64,000 nucleotides of DNA. It comes from Streptomyces sp. NBC_00154 (GTDB taxonomy: Bacteria; Actinomycetota; Actinomycetes; Streptomycetales; Streptomycetaceae). Positions 1-9,074 of the stretch are shown here, piece by piece. Where the stretch lies: positions 806,001-870,000 of the forward strand of contig NZ_JAPEMI010000002.1 of the NCBI RefSeq assembly GCF_026342835.1. Reading direction: 5' to 3'. Each line of letters begins with the position of its first letter. Within the stretch, counting starts at the first letter, position 1. The translations under genes were made by a program, and so were the position numbers. The notes below the pieces were generated by a model. It did no database searches, was not told the DNA's origin, and saw only the letters and a program-made list of their open reading frames with translations.

Positions 1-875
1 TGTACCTCGTACCCGACGCAGACCAGGACGTCGGCCGCGTCGAAGCCGAAGTTGCTGTAGTCGTGACGCATGAAACCGACTGCACCGAGCGCGTTCGGAT
101 GGTCGTCGGGAAAGACGCCTTTACCGTGGAAGGTGGTCGCGACCGGTAGGTTCAGTTTTTCGGCGAAGCGGACCAGGGCCGCCGAGGCCCCGGCCCTGGC
201 GGCGCCGTGACCGGCCAGCACGACGGGACAACGGGCCGTGGCTAGCGTGTCTGCCGCACGCGCGATCTGTGAGGGGGATGGTGCGTCGGCCCGTACCGTG
301 TCGACCTGCAACGGGGCGAGCGGCCTGGTGGAGCGTGCCGCTTCGATGTCCTCGGGGACCGCCAGGAACACGGCGCCAGGACGCTCGCTCTGCGCGGTCT
401 TGAACGCCTTGCGCATCACCTCCGGCACTGCATCGGGGGTCTGGACACACGCCGCCCACTGGGTGACGGGAGCGAACATCGAGACGAGGTCGATGACCTG
501 GTGGGACTCTTTGTGGAGCCGGGCCAAGGAACCCTGCGCGGCCAAGGCCACGAGCGGGGTGCTGTTGGTCGTCGCGTCCGCGGTGCCCAGGAGCAGATTG
601 ATCGCGCCCGGCCCCAGGGTGGCCGAGCAGACGCCGGCCCGGCCGGTCAGCCGACCGTACATCTCGGCCATGAAGGAAGCTCCTTGCTCATGGCGGACGA
701 GAACATACCGGATGCCGGAGTTGTTGAGCGCGTCGACGAAGCGGATGTTCTCCTCGCCGGGGATCCCGAAGACGTACTCCACGCCCTCGGCCTGAAGACA
801 GCGCACCATCAAGTGCGCAACATCCTCCGTCTCGAGTGCGTGGTTCTGCCGGTCGGAGGGGTCCTGTGAGGCCAT
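1..875 (-). CDS. Thiamine-diphosphate-dependent enzyme, acetolactate-synthase-like (3' end outside window)
   Basis: The reading frame runs open off the left edge; 291 N-terminal residues are visible. It starts at ATG 875, giving MASQDPSDRQ. The first ~170 residues form the pyrimidine-binding domain: a FGIPGEEN segment, the catalytic glutamate in RHEQGASF, and GRLTGRAGVCSATLGPGA. The central domain follows (PVVLAGHGAA, then ATTFHGKGVFPDDHP). This pattern fits the acetolactate synthase/pyruvate oxidase group, which decarboxylates 2-oxo acids with ThDP and Mg2+. Substrate cannot be fixed because the PP domain is missing. No small-subunit gene lies upstream, so a stand-alone catabolic ALS-like enzyme is more likely than IlvB. 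The family call is firm, the exact reaction is not. Confidence 0.85.
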   Translation of the reverse strand, partial: MASQDPSDRQNHALETEDVAHLMVRCLQAEGVEYVFGIPGEENIRFVDALNNSGIRYVLVRHEQGASFMAEMYGRLTGRAGVCSATLGPGAINLLLGTADATTNSTPLVALAAQGSLARLHKESHQVIDLVSMFAPVTQWAACVQTPDAVPEVMRKAFKTAQSERPGAVFLAVPEDIEAARSTRPLAPLQVDTVRADAPSPSQIARAADTLATARCPVVLAGHGAARAGASAALVRFAEKLNLPVATTFHGKGVFPDDHPNALGAVGFMRHDYSNFGFDAADVLVCVGYEV

Positions 876-1302
876 GGGCACAACGTAGGCACGCCGCGGG
901 GGCTGCGGCGAGCCGGCAACCACGCACGGGTGACCGCGTGGCTCCCGATGCTCCGGAGCGCTCGGTTGCCGGGAGGATCGGCGGCCTTGCGCGTCGCGGG
1001 CGTCACGGCCCCAAGCAGCACCACTACTTCAATCCCGGAGCACCAATTCCCGGGCAGCACGGCAGCACCACAGTCAGAGCTTGCAATGGACCCATGTGCC
1101 GTCGGCCGACCAGCGAAGCTGCCTGTCGTAGACCCCATCTGGCTCACAGGATCGTGTTGCGAGCTCTATGCCTGACCGGGAGTACCGGCTTCCGGCGCTG
1201 CGGCCCGTTCTGCGACAAGCGTGGCTGGGGCTTCGTCGCCACGACACCCATCGGCGGCCGACCGTGGCTGAAGACCTGAGCTCGGACCCTCAGTTTCAGC
1301 GG

Positions 1303-1383
1303 CACATGCCTATCGCCAGTCTGACTCCCTGGAACTCGCGCGTCGTAGAAGGACACGTCAACCGGACCAAGGTGCTCAAGCGC
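1303..1383 (+). pseudogene. ISL3-family transposase C-terminal remnant
   Basis: One frame encodes a short stretch with SRVVEGHVNRTKVLKR, which matches the conserved C-terminal block of ISL3 transposases (typically VEGHVNRIK-KRQMYGR). Nothing recognisable of the catalytic core lies upstream, and the match ends at about 1383. The fragment is therefore a relic of an old insertion. The flanks (876-1302) hold no convincing gene. Confidence 0.55.
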
Positions 1384-1930
1384 CCAGAGCCGCGACGAGG
1401 GCGATGTGGCGGTGCTGCGCCTCCGTCAACGGCCGCTGGGGGCCGCGCATGCCCTCCGTGCGGGCGCACGGCCAAAGAGCGGCGTACGGAGCGGTGCGGG
1501 TGCCGACGAACCTTCAGCGCTGCCGGTCGATGGCGTCGGCTGCGGCGAGCTGCGTCCTGCGGCGCCGATCGGCAGGCGACCCACGCGCGGGTCGCTCGCA
1601 GCGCAGAGCGACCGCCCGCACCCGGGCCCGCTGCAGCCCTCAGAGCCCGGTACATCTCGTACGCCGCGTCACGCAGATCCTCGGTGTGCGCGGACGGGCC
1701 ACCGGACAGCTGGCGGCTTCGATCGACTTCCTTCACCTGGCCACGCACTGGGCCGCCACCCTCCTGCCGGACCACTCGGAGCGCGTTCGCCAGGCGCTTG
1801 CACGCGTCAACATGAAACGGACCGCCGCCCTGCCCACCGAAGGGGACCTCCTGCGCGTCGAACTGGCCGCACTCGGCCGCCAGGCCTTCCTCGGAGGCGG
1901 CAGGGGCGGCTTCGAGCCTGAGGCCAGTAA
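1384..1930. other. Decayed intergenic stretch without a supportable gene
   Basis: Several overlapping frames are open but none is convincing. On the minus strand near 1395-1500, a short frame has GPQRPLTEAQHRHIALVAAL followed by a stop and preceded by a stop, possibly the tail of an aldolase-like protein. On the plus strand around 1680-1910 a helical frame (DFLHLATHWAATLLPDHSER) looks protein-like but has no start and no family match I recognise. I read the stretch as gene debris. Confidence 0.35.
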
Positions 1931-2566
1931 CTACGGGCACGACTCCTCGTACTTGACCGCGGTGAACTTGACTGGCTGCCCGTGCAGTGCGACACCAGGG
2001 CTGGGGAACTGGGTGCAGACCTGCCAGTTGCTCTCCAGGAACACGATGCGATCACCAGTCGCATCGGTCACCGTGATCCACGTCCCCGAGTCGAGAGCCC
2101 CACGTGCGGCCTTCACAGACTTGCCGGCCAGGTTCGGCATCTTGCCTCCCTCAACCTCCGGCTCCTTCTGATCCTTCGCGGGGCAGGCCTCTTCGAGCTT
2201 CACGGTGCCGAAGTCCAGCTCGGTGTCGACCGGAACGGCCTTGCCCGGCGCGTAGTTCTGAGAGCAGACCTTCCAGTTCCGGTCGAACGCCTGCATGCGA
2301 TCCCGTCCGGCACTGTCATGAGACTTCAGGCTGTAGAAGCCGTCAGCCTGCGCCTTGTCCTGAGCGGACTGCAGTCCCATACCAACGAAGTTCGCGACCG
2401 CCTTGCGCTCGACAGGCTTGTCGTCCTTCGCCGACGGCGCCATGGCCGAGCCGGCGATAGAGGGTGTCGGAGCAGCGGGCTGCCCGCTGGAGGTGGCCGG
2501 GTCGCAGCCGACCAGGGTCACAGCTGCCAGACAGCTGAGTGCGGCGGTAAGTGTGCGGGTGTACAA
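1931..2566 (-). CDS. Lipoprotein with two PASTA-like repeats
   Basis: A 211-residue secreted protein. The N-terminus (YTRTLTAALSCLAAVTLVGC) is a type II signal peptide with lipobox LVGC, so it should be lipid-anchored on the cell surface. Two similar ~70-residue repeats follow. Each has a VxxxxGxxLQSAQDKA or MPNLAGKSVKAARGAL helix, then a strand pair and a WKVCSQ or WQVCTQ motif ending in EACP or EESCP, resembling PASTA modules with a conserved disulfide. I chose the TTG start at 2566 because a GGGGGGAC run lies just upstream; an ATG at 2590 would add eight residues but has no ribosome site. Binding to cell-wall muropeptides is a family-level inference. Confidence 0.75.
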   Translation of the reverse strand: MYTRTLTAALSCLAAVTLVGCDPATSSGQPAAPTPSIAGSAMAPSAKDDKPVERKAVANFVGMGLQSAQDKAQADGFYSLKSHDSAGRDRMQAFDRNWKVCSQNYAPGKAVPVDTELDFGTVKLEEACPAKDQKEPEVEGGKMPNLAGKSVKAARGALDSGTWITVTDATGDRIVFLESNWQVCTQFPSPGVALHGQPVKFTAVKYEESCP

Positions 2567-2954
2567 GTTGTCCCCCCAAGGATGGTTCATGGAGGGATGA
2601 CCGTATCGGGCCCGCATGGGCGAAGGGAGCCACATGTTCCGTTGGTGACGCAGTTGTGACCGGAAGGTTGGAAAGTTGCATGTTGGCCTGCCGAGTTGAT
2701 GGTGGCTTCGTGGACACGCCAGTCGTAGTCGAACGCCCAGTACGTGACGAGGCGTCGCAGTTCGCCGGGTCGGTGCCGGCCTCTCATCCGCCGGCGGGCC
2801 AGGGGGCCGGCCAGCGTGTGTGGAGCAGTCGTGAGCGCAGCTCGTTCAGCTGAACTCCTAACAGAATGAGGATGGGACAACCTGGTTGTGCCTGGTGATC
2901 TGGTTCAGCACCATGAGCCGTGAACATGTGGGCAGGCGGAGCAGAGGGTGCACG

Positions 2955-3407
2955 GTGGAACTGATCAGCCTCTCGGATGGCGACAACAGCTTTCAGGTGC
3001 GTGTGCTGGGGCGTCAGTCGCCGGGCGTGCTGCATCTTCACGACATTCTCGACGCAGAGGTCGTGGTCACGAGCAGCTTTGTCAGCGGTCGACTGGCCAT
3101 GTCCCTGTTCCCTGCAGATCTTGAGGACTGGTCTCGGGCTTTGGACTTGCTCGCTGCCGGTCAGGACGTCTGCTGGAGGGACGACGATCACAGCCCCGAG
3201 ATCAGGATCCAGCCGTACAACGCAGAGCACGAGACTCCAGTCGTCCGTGTTGAGGATCCGAGCAGTTCGTGCGTCTCAGTGTTGCTTCCCATGAGTCTTG
3301 AAGAGGGCTGGATCGACGAGCAGCGGGGGCTGCTTGGGCAAGTGCTGAGGAAGTGGCCGAGCGAAGTGCTGAACCCCTCACCAGGTGTGTATGAGTGGCG
3401 TCGCTGA
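2955..3407 (+). CDS. DUF5959 family protein
   Basis: A 150-residue soluble protein starting MELISLSDGDN at GTG 2955, with AGAGGG six bases upstream. The central block LHDILDAEVVVTSSFVSGRL and the LEDWSRALDLLAAGQDV block are hallmarks of the DUF5959 proteins found in Streptomyces. There are no membrane segments and no known catalytic motif, and the function of the family is unknown. It stands alone. The minus strand just downstream carries a transposase relic, so the immediate 3' neighbourhood is rearranged. Confidence 0.8.
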   Translation: MELISLSDGDNSFQVRVLGRQSPGVLHLHDILDAEVVVTSSFVSGRLAMSLFPADLEDWSRALDLLAAGQDVCWRDDDHSPEIRIQPYNAEHETPVVRVEDPSSSCVSVLLPMSLEEGWIDEQRGLLGQVLRKWPSEVLNPSPGVYEWRR

Positions 3408-3408
3408 A

Positions 3409-3549
3409 CTGCGACCAGGCGGCGCCGGCAGATGAGTGCGCATCCGAGGGTGAGGAAGGGTTCGTGGATGTCATCGCGGATCTCCCAGCGGATCCGTAGC
3501 GGGCGGAACCTGCGAAGATGGGTGAAGGCGCGCTCAACGACCCCGGCGG
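3409..3549 (-). pseudogene. IS5-family transposase C-terminal remnant
   Basis: A minus-strand frame encodes VERAFTHLRRFRPLRIRWEI followed by RDDIHEPFLTLGCALICRRRL. This matches the end of IS5-type DDE transposases, where VER carries the catalytic glutamate and the domain ends in a hydrophobic helix. Only the last ~50 residues survive. The relic abuts a truncated MFS gene, so the insertion or a later deletion probably removed that gene's 3' end. Confidence 0.65.
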
Positions 3550-4090
3550 GACGCTGACTCGGCCGGCGGCACGAGCGGGCTCGTCGGCCCCGGCACTCAT
3601 GCTGATCGGAAAGCCGAGCGCAGCACCCATCCCCCAGAGCAGTGTTCCGGCGAACGCCATGCCGGTGGACGGCCCGAGCGCGAAGACGACGACTCCGGCG
3701 GTGGCGAAGGCGGCGACTGTTCGCAGGACGGTGACCCGTCCGGATCGTTCGAGGACCGTCGGCCCAAGCCAGCGGCCGGCCGTGAGTGCGGCCAGGAATG
3801 AGGCGTACGCCAGTGTCCCGATCGTGGCGGTGACGTGGTGGCGGTCGATGACCGAGACGAGACGCTGACCCAGTTGCTGCCCCCCTTTCGCGATCGCGAA
3901 GGCCAGTGCGACGAGCCCCGGGGCTCTCTCCACGCGCCCAGCCCCGGGCGGGACACCTTCACCGTCGGCGGTGCTGCGCTGCGGCGCGCGGAATGCTCGG
4001 GCAGGAAGTGTCGTGCGGCCGCGGGTATCGTCCGCAGGCTCGCCGGCGCCCCCAAGGGAGGCAAGAGGTGCCGGTGACCTGCCGGGCGAG
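3550..4090 (-). pseudogene. MFS transporter, internal fragment
   Basis: One minus frame encodes hydrophobic helices of a major facilitator protein: LVALAFAIAKGGQQLG, an ATIGTLAYASFLAALTAGRW helix with the following GRWLGPTVLERSGR loop, then a VAAFATAGVVVFALGP helix and GTLLWGMGAALGFPISMSAGA. These correspond to roughly helices 7 to 10. No start, no first six helices and no C-terminus are present, so the fragment is cut at both ends. The downstream cut coincides with the IS5 relic. Substrate cannot be inferred. Confidence 0.65.
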
Positions 4091-4204
4091 TCACCGTTGG
4101 TTGCTGGGAGGGGCAGGCGCTGATGCATCTCCGGCAGGTGTCGGAACGCTCCGCCCGTGCGACCTGAAACCCGGGCGGTGCTTTGCCTCGCAGGGTTATG
4201 TGCG

Positions 4205-5119
4205 TCACCTGTCGGTGATCTCGGAGAGCCAGGCAGTGTCCTCCGGGCCTGGTGCTTCGGAGCCGGGCGCGGGCAGCCGGCGGACCTCGCCCGTGCGCAG
4301 GGCGACCGTGGCCCGTGGCCGCATCGGCCCATCGCCCCTGCGTGAGAGCAGGACGAGCTCCCAGACCGTCGCCGTCATGGCGTCGAGCCGGGTGGCGCAG
4401 GCGGCGGTGACTCGCCGCGGATCTCGGGTCCGGCCCAGGGACAGATGCGGGGTGAAGTTCTTGGCGGGCCCATAACAGCGCGGGAACCGCTGCTGCAGTA
4501 CGCGGTACAGGTCCGCCCACGGCGCTTTGCCGGCCGCCGTTGGGTCGAGCCACACGGTGAAGTACGCCCTGTGCCGGAAGGTGCGCACCCCGTCCAGCCG
4601 GGCGGTGAAGACCGGCGTCTCGGCCGTCGCCGCGGCGAGCAGCGGGGCCGCCCGCTCGAAGTCGGACTCCGGCACGAAGCCGAAGAGCACATTCACGTGC
4701 GGCGGCCAGCGGTGGATCTGCGGATCGTAATCCCGGCGGATGTCCTGGATCGGCGGCCACAGCTCCGCAGGCGGGATCCAGGCCACCGCCGTGCGGGCCG
4801 TCGGGGACACGTCGAGGACGCCGTCGGGCTCGCCCCTGCCGGAGCTCGTGTCGGAGCTCAGCTCCGCTTGCCGGTCATGCACCCGGCCGGCGCGCGACGC
4901 GTCGATGCGGTCCACACCCGTGGACCGGTCCCAGATCACCTCGCCGTCCGCCTCGATGAACACCACCCGGTGCCACGGGATGTCGCCCCCGGGCACGAAG
5001 GAAGGCAGTGGGATGCGTTTGAGGGCATCCCCGCGCTGGCTGATCCCCAGTACGAACCGGGCCGGGTCGAACCGCGGGTCCCAGCGGACCCGGTGATAGA
5101 TCTCGTCGCTGGTCCGCAT
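4205..5119 (-). CDS. RNA-repair fusion: DUF504/MJ1316 end-recognition domain + 2'-5' RNA ligase-like (2H) phosphoesterase
   Basis: A 304-residue protein, start ATG 5119 with GAGGAGG five bases upstream. Residues 1-70 (MRTSDEIYHRVRWDPRFDPA) match the MJ1316/DUF504 RNA cyclic-group end-recognition domain, including a conserved IPWHRVVFIEADGEVIWDR segment. Residues ~110-300 form a 2H phosphoesterase of the LigT/2'-5' RNA ligase type with motifs H141-V-N-V and H225-L-S-L. Family proteins act on 2',3'-cyclic phosphate RNA ends. The first H-x-T/S-x motif has Asn in place of Thr/Ser, which is unusual. No tRNA ligase neighbour is present. RNA end sensing or repair is inference from the two domains. 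Confidence 0.85.
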   Translation of the reverse strand: MRTSDEIYHRVRWDPRFDPARFVLGISQRGDALKRIPLPSFVPGGDIPWHRVVFIEADGEVIWDRSTGVDRIDASRAGRVHDRQAELSSDTSSGRGEPDGVLDVSPTARTAVAWIPPAELWPPIQDIRRDYDPQIHRWPPHVNVLFGFVPESDFERAAPLLAAATAETPVFTARLDGVRTFRHRAYFTVWLDPTAAGKAPWADLYRVLQQRFPRCYGPAKNFTPHLSLGRTRDPRRVTAACATRLDAMTATVWELVLLSRRGDGPMRPRATVALRTGEVRRLPAPGSEAPGPEDTAWLSEITDR

Positions 5120-5249
5120 CACGCCTCCTCTGCCGCCTTCATACCTTCTCTTCCTCCAGGGTGCCGCCCACCCTGTCGTCGATGGTTGTTCCGCTCGCAC
5201 CGCGACGCATCAGGCGCGGTGCGCCTGATGGGGGAGGGCAGGGAGAACC

Positions 5250-5580
5250 GGCGCGCCAGTGTGGTGAGCACCCGCGGCAGAACTGCCGCACCTCTTCTCG
5301 GCGCGCTGATGCGCAGTGCACCGGGCGCCTTGAGCGGGAACGCGCAGCTCGGGAAGCGGACGAGCGCCGTCGCGTCGAGGCCGCCGAGGCGGCTCTCGCC
5401 GTGGAGATGCCCATGCGCACCACCGTTTATCACTTCACGGCCGCCGAGGAAGTTGCCCTCGATCAGGCGCGCGGGCTGGCTCGCACGATCGCCGACACCC
5501 TCGCCGCGATGTACCCGAGCGCCGCCTACCTGGTGCCCCCACCGACCGGGGCGATTCAGGACCCGGCAAGGGAGGAGATG
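5250..5580 (+). pseudogene. Hypothetical charged-helix protein fragment
   Basis: A plus-strand frame has a GEHPRQNC motif, a long Glu/Arg helix (RLERERAAREADERRRVEAA), then MRTTVYHFTAAEEVALDQAR and LARTIADTLAAMYPSAAYLV. The composition is protein-like, but there is no clear start or ribosome site, and the frame runs into a transposase relic at ~5588. I read it as the remains of an unidentified gene cut by that insertion. Confidence 0.3.
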
Positions 5581-5587
5581 AGCAACC

Positions 5588-5697
5588 GTCGCGACCAGGC
5601 AGGACGGCACCGCCGCGGCCCGCGGCGGGAGCGGATCGGCGGTATCCCGCGCACCGGGGATTCCAGAGCCTGGCTGTCGTGCAGATTCGCACCCGAT
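5588..5697 (-). pseudogene. IS5-family transposase internal remnant
   Basis: The minus strand encodes ANLHDSQALESPVRGIPPIR and SRRGPRRCRPA. This is the segment around the second catalytic Asp of the same transposase type found whole at 34.4-35.2 kb, which has MHDSQGLEPLVRGIPPIR. Only ~35 residues remain, with no terminal repeats. It is a decayed relative of the intact element. Confidence 0.65.
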
Positions 5698-5754
5698 GAG
5701 GCTGTCCTGACGGTGGGAGCGGCTACCCATATTTCGTGGCGGTACCACCGTCCG

Positions 5755-6558
5755 TCACACGCGGTGTTCCTGCTCCCAGATGGCTCTGGTGACGGCGGCA
5801 GGGCGTGGAAGAAGTTGCCCGTCGAGGTAGAGGTCCACGCGTTCATTGTAGAAGGCGACCAGTCCGGCGATGGGCGTTAGCTGCCGGGTTGGGAAGTCGT
5901 ACGCCCAGGCGAGGTCGGGGTAGGTGGCCGTGTCGGTTGTGACAGACCAGTAACCGCTGGTTCTGCCTTTATAGGGGCAGCTGGTGACGGTGTCGGTGGG
6001 CTGCATGCGTGTCCAGTCGATGCGCACGCGGTCGAGGTAATAGCGCGTCGGGAGGCCTGTCTCCAGGACCATCACCGAGGACGGCGCGTCTGCGAGCACG
6101 GCTCCGTCGAGCATGACGCGGACACTGCGGCTCGACCGCAGCGCGTCGACGCGGGTGTAGGGGCTGCGGGGGTGGACGAAGACCTGCTCGTCCTCCTCGA
6201 ACCATGCGTCGATGTCCTCCCAGCGGAAGCTGACGGAGCCGGAGATAGCGGGTGGAGCGTCGTCAGCCCATTCCCAGGCCGCGCCCGAGCGGGTGAGTGC
6301 GCCCAGCCGGAGGGTGTGGCGGCGCGCCGTGCCGATCCGTAGTGCCACGTTTCGGCCCTCGTCGAGGAGCACCCCGTCCCGGATGTCCTCCCGAGGGATG
6401 CAGTACTGCGGGTAGCCCGGCCACAGCCACACATATCGTGCTCGCACGGTGTCGAGGACGGGAAGGTTTGCCGTGTAGCCGCGGATGCGGCGCGGAACAG
6501 GCTCGACATGGCCGACTGGGACGATCATTTCCGGGTAGTCCGGTGTGTACTGCTTCAT
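5755..6558 (-). CDS. DUF427 domain protein (two tandem domains)
   Basis: A 267-residue protein, start ATG 6558 with GAGGA upstream. It carries two copies of the DUF427 fold. The first covers residues ~25-115 (YVWLWPGYPQYCIPREDIRD). The second covers ~150-250 (LDGAVLADAPSSVMVLETGL then PTRYYLDRVRIDW, TSCPYKGRTSGYWS and LAWAYDFPTRQLTPIAGLVA). DUF427 is a common small beta-rich domain in actinobacteria and proteobacteria with no established reaction. The protein is soluble and has no signal peptide. It is monocistronic between a transposase relic and a divergent-looking gap. Confidence 0.85.
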   Translation of the reverse strand: MKQYTPDYPEMIVPVGHVEPVPRRIRGYTANLPVLDTVRARYVWLWPGYPQYCIPREDIRDGVLLDEGRNVALRIGTARRHTLRLGALTRSGAAWEWADDAPPAISGSVSFRWEDIDAWFEEDEQVFVHPRSPYTRVDALRSSRSVRVMLDGAVLADAPSSVMVLETGLPTRYYLDRVRIDWTRMQPTDTVTSCPYKGRTSGYWSVTTDTATYPDLAWAYDFPTRQLTPIAGLVAFYNERVDLYLDGQLLPRPAAVTRAIWEQEHRV

Positions 6559-6714
6559 GATGCGTGTCCTCGTGGCGGTTCATGCCGGCTCTGCGGGGCC
6601 AGAGACCTTAAACAGCCCATCGGCACCAGGCAATCACGGGGGCGGCCGTCCAGCATCTTGTGCTTCAGACAGGCTGGAGAAAGCCGTCCACCAGCACGGA
6701 GGGTCCGTTGAGAC

Positions 6715-7179
6715 CTACCGTGGCGGATCAGCCACCTTGAGCTCGTCTCCCGTGTTGGAGATGAAGATGACCAGCAGTTTCGCCGATTCCGTCCGGCTGG
6801 TGTTTTCTGTGAGTATGTGGTGGGCGCCCGGCGGCTCGACCCAGTTCTCGCCCTGGTGGTAGGTACGCAACGGCCCGCCCTCGAGCTGGCTGCGCACACT
6901 GCCTTCAAGCACGTAGGCGTATACGAAAGCGTTTCCGTGCCGATGTGGCACCGCGCGTGCAGCCGGCGGGAAGTCTACGATTGCCGAGGTGAACGTCTTG
7001 CCCTGGACATTGGGAAGCGCCTGTTCGAACAGAGTCGATAGCGTCTCGGACGGTTGCTTCGAAACCGTGACAGCAGCTGGAACCTTGTCGGCCGCATGCT
7101 CTGCTGTGGGGGCGCATGCGGCGCCTGTAGCCAACACCCCAGCAGCAAGAAGGCTACAGACAGACCGTATTCCTGTCAT
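6715..7179 (-). CDS. Cupin-domain lipoprotein
   Basis: A 154-residue protein starting ATG 7179 (MTGIRSVCSLLAAGVLATGA then AC), a lipoprotein signal peptide with cleavage before Cys. The body is a small cupin. Motif 1 is in VPHRHGNAFVYAYVLEGSV (two metal-type His plus a Glu) and motif 2 in GENWVEPPGAHHILTENTS. The C-terminal strand is KLLVIFISNTGDELKV. Exported single-domain cupins often bind a metal or small ligand; no substrate is implied here. An upstream in-frame extension has no ribosome site. Confidence 0.8.
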   Translation of the reverse strand: MTGIRSVCSLLAAGVLATGAACAPTAEHAADKVPAAVTVSKQPSETLSTLFEQALPNVQGKTFTSAIVDFPPAARAVPHRHGNAFVYAYVLEGSVRSQLEGGPLRTYHQGENWVEPPGAHHILTENTSRTESAKLLVIFISNTGDELKVADPPR

Positions 7180-8410
7180 GACGGTTCTCTCATCCTTCTT
7201 GTGACTCTCCGCTTTGAGGCGGCGGTACGTACTCGCCTGTGCCGTCCTGTTGCGGAGCCGTTGTGGGCATGCTGCGTTTCTGCTCGAGTACCGGGCAGTC
7301 ATCCGCAGGGCTTGCTTCGTCTTCCACTACGTGGATCGGTCCGCTTGGTCACTGCAATCAAGACGAGTTGGACTCGCCGGGCGGAAGGTTGTAGGTCCTG
7401 GGGTGCGTACTCTGCCGCAGCGCATCACGCCGTCAGAAGCAACTCTGGAGCCCGTGAGAGTGGCGATCTCTATCGGCGCATTGCCCGGGGCATCGCGTAC
7501 CGCAGCCATCCCGCGCTCCGTGCGGGGATGCGAGTGATCTGACGCCAGGCCTCACACATGACTCGAGAACCGTGCGACCGTACGTCGCAGCAGCACCTGA
7601 CGTATACCAAAGGCTCCGTCCAGCAAGTCGAGCCTACTCAGACTTACCGAGGTTGCAGTTAAGGATAGAGCGAAATGGGCACGGGCGCTTGGGTTGCGCA
7701 CTGCCGCGTACGTTTGTAAGCACCCGTCTGCTCGGCCTAGCACGTCGCCAGCGGCTGTTCCGGCGCTGTGGCGCCTCGTATCCAACACCCTGGTACGCAG
7801 GGCGAAGCACTGTCCGCCGCGCCCCAGACATGGTCATCGTCGCTACCCGCGAGGTCTTCGATACGGGTGGGCAGCTCGACCGGGGTGTCAGCGGACTCGA
7901 CGGAGGACTCGGCGAAGGGGTCGGCGACGAGGCCGTTGGGATGGCGGGTTTCGATCGCAGGCGCTGGGCGTCTACTGTCTTCGGCCTCCGCAAGCGCGTC
8001 CTGGTCGCCGTCGGCCACCCGGCACGTACGTGAGACCGCGGTCGACGACGCGCCGGTCGAGGTCGGTGGCTTTGCAGTGGTGCCCTTCGACCAACAACTC
8101 ACGGCGCTACGACCGGCCGATTGAGCGCTCGATGTCGCGTTCGCCCCTGAGCCGGGCGCCTTGCGCAGGGCTACGGTCGGCGGCCCAATGCCCCGGACGA
8201 GGCCGGGGACGCGCTGTGGCGGGCGCGGCAGATTTGCCCACACACCCCATGTGCCATCCGTACCTGCGGCCGGCACTCAGCCTGTGCCTCATGTGTCGCG
8301 GCAGGCGGCGGGGGAGGCGTCCGGCTTTCCCCGGTTCGGTGACCGACACGGCGTCCCTCCGTCCGGCATCCCGTCGGCGAAGCGGGGGGCCGGACGTGGG
8401 CAGGTCGAGG
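7180..8410. other. 1.2-kb stretch with no supportable gene
   Basis: No frame on either strand has a credible start, ribosome site and protein-like composition throughout. A minus-strand patch at ~7800-8000 (ADPFAESSVESADTPVELPT) and another at ~8060-8130 (ELLVEGHHCKATDLDRRVVD) look coding but end quickly, so they may be relics. The sequence is less GC-biased at 7,300-7,700 than its neighbours. Confidence 0.4.
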
Positions 8411-9053
8411 TCAGGCGGGGACCAGCGGTGTGACGACCAGGTGCTCGGCCAGGAACCAGGTCTGCAGTTCATCGGTGCGGATCACCTCAGAGGCCAGCAG
8501 GTCGTTGGTGCCGTCGTCGCCCAGCTCAGCGACCCGGGCGGCGGCGTCCTGCGCCTGGACGAGGATCGTCTCGTGGGCCTCCAGCAGCCGTGACAGCATG
8601 GCCGGGATCTCCTCCACGCCGTTCGGCGGCCGCGGGATGGAGGTGATCTCGGCGACGAGCCTCGGATCGCCCACGGCCACACCGCCCAGGCTCTGCACAC
8701 GCTCCGCCAGGGCGTCGATCTGCTGCAGTTGCTCGCCGGCGTGCTTGACCAGTACGAGGTGCAGCTGGTCGAAGGTCGTCGCCCCGCGTACCGGCCAGTG
8801 GTGCTTCTCGTAGAGGGCGTGGAGGATCTGAGTGTCGGCCAGCACCTGGATGAGCCGCTGGCAGGAGTACATGCGTGCGTCGTAGGACAGCTCAATCGGG
8901 AACTGCTTGACCGTGCCGAACTCCTGGAGGACCTCACCCTTCTGGTGCGGCCTTGGCTGGCTGCTGCTGGGTGAGGAGCAAGTCCGGCGGCGCGCTGGTC
9001 CGGGAACGGTCCGGATCCTGGTCTGACGCGCGCCGTTGCGGTGGGCGCGGCAA
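8411..9053 (-). pseudogene. Dps/ferritin-like DNA protection protein, N-terminus out of frame
   Basis: The body (from ATG 8872: MYSCQRLIQVLADTQILHAL) is a Dps-type four-helix protein with YEKHHWPVRG and a C-terminal LQTWFLAEHLV helix. Dps proteins oxidise and store iron and protect DNA in stationary phase. Homologous sequence continues upstream in the same frame (EVLQEFGTVKQFPIELSYDA) but has no start codon. A neighbouring frame carries LLLTQQQPAKAAPEG and ends in TGA at ~8946. Removing one base there joins the two frames into a normal Dps N-terminus. The possible TTG start is at 9053. Either this is a one-base frameshift or a shorter product starts at 8872 and lacks helix A. Confidence 0.7.
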
Positions 9054-9074
9054 GCAGCAGGGGCAGCGTGCCGG

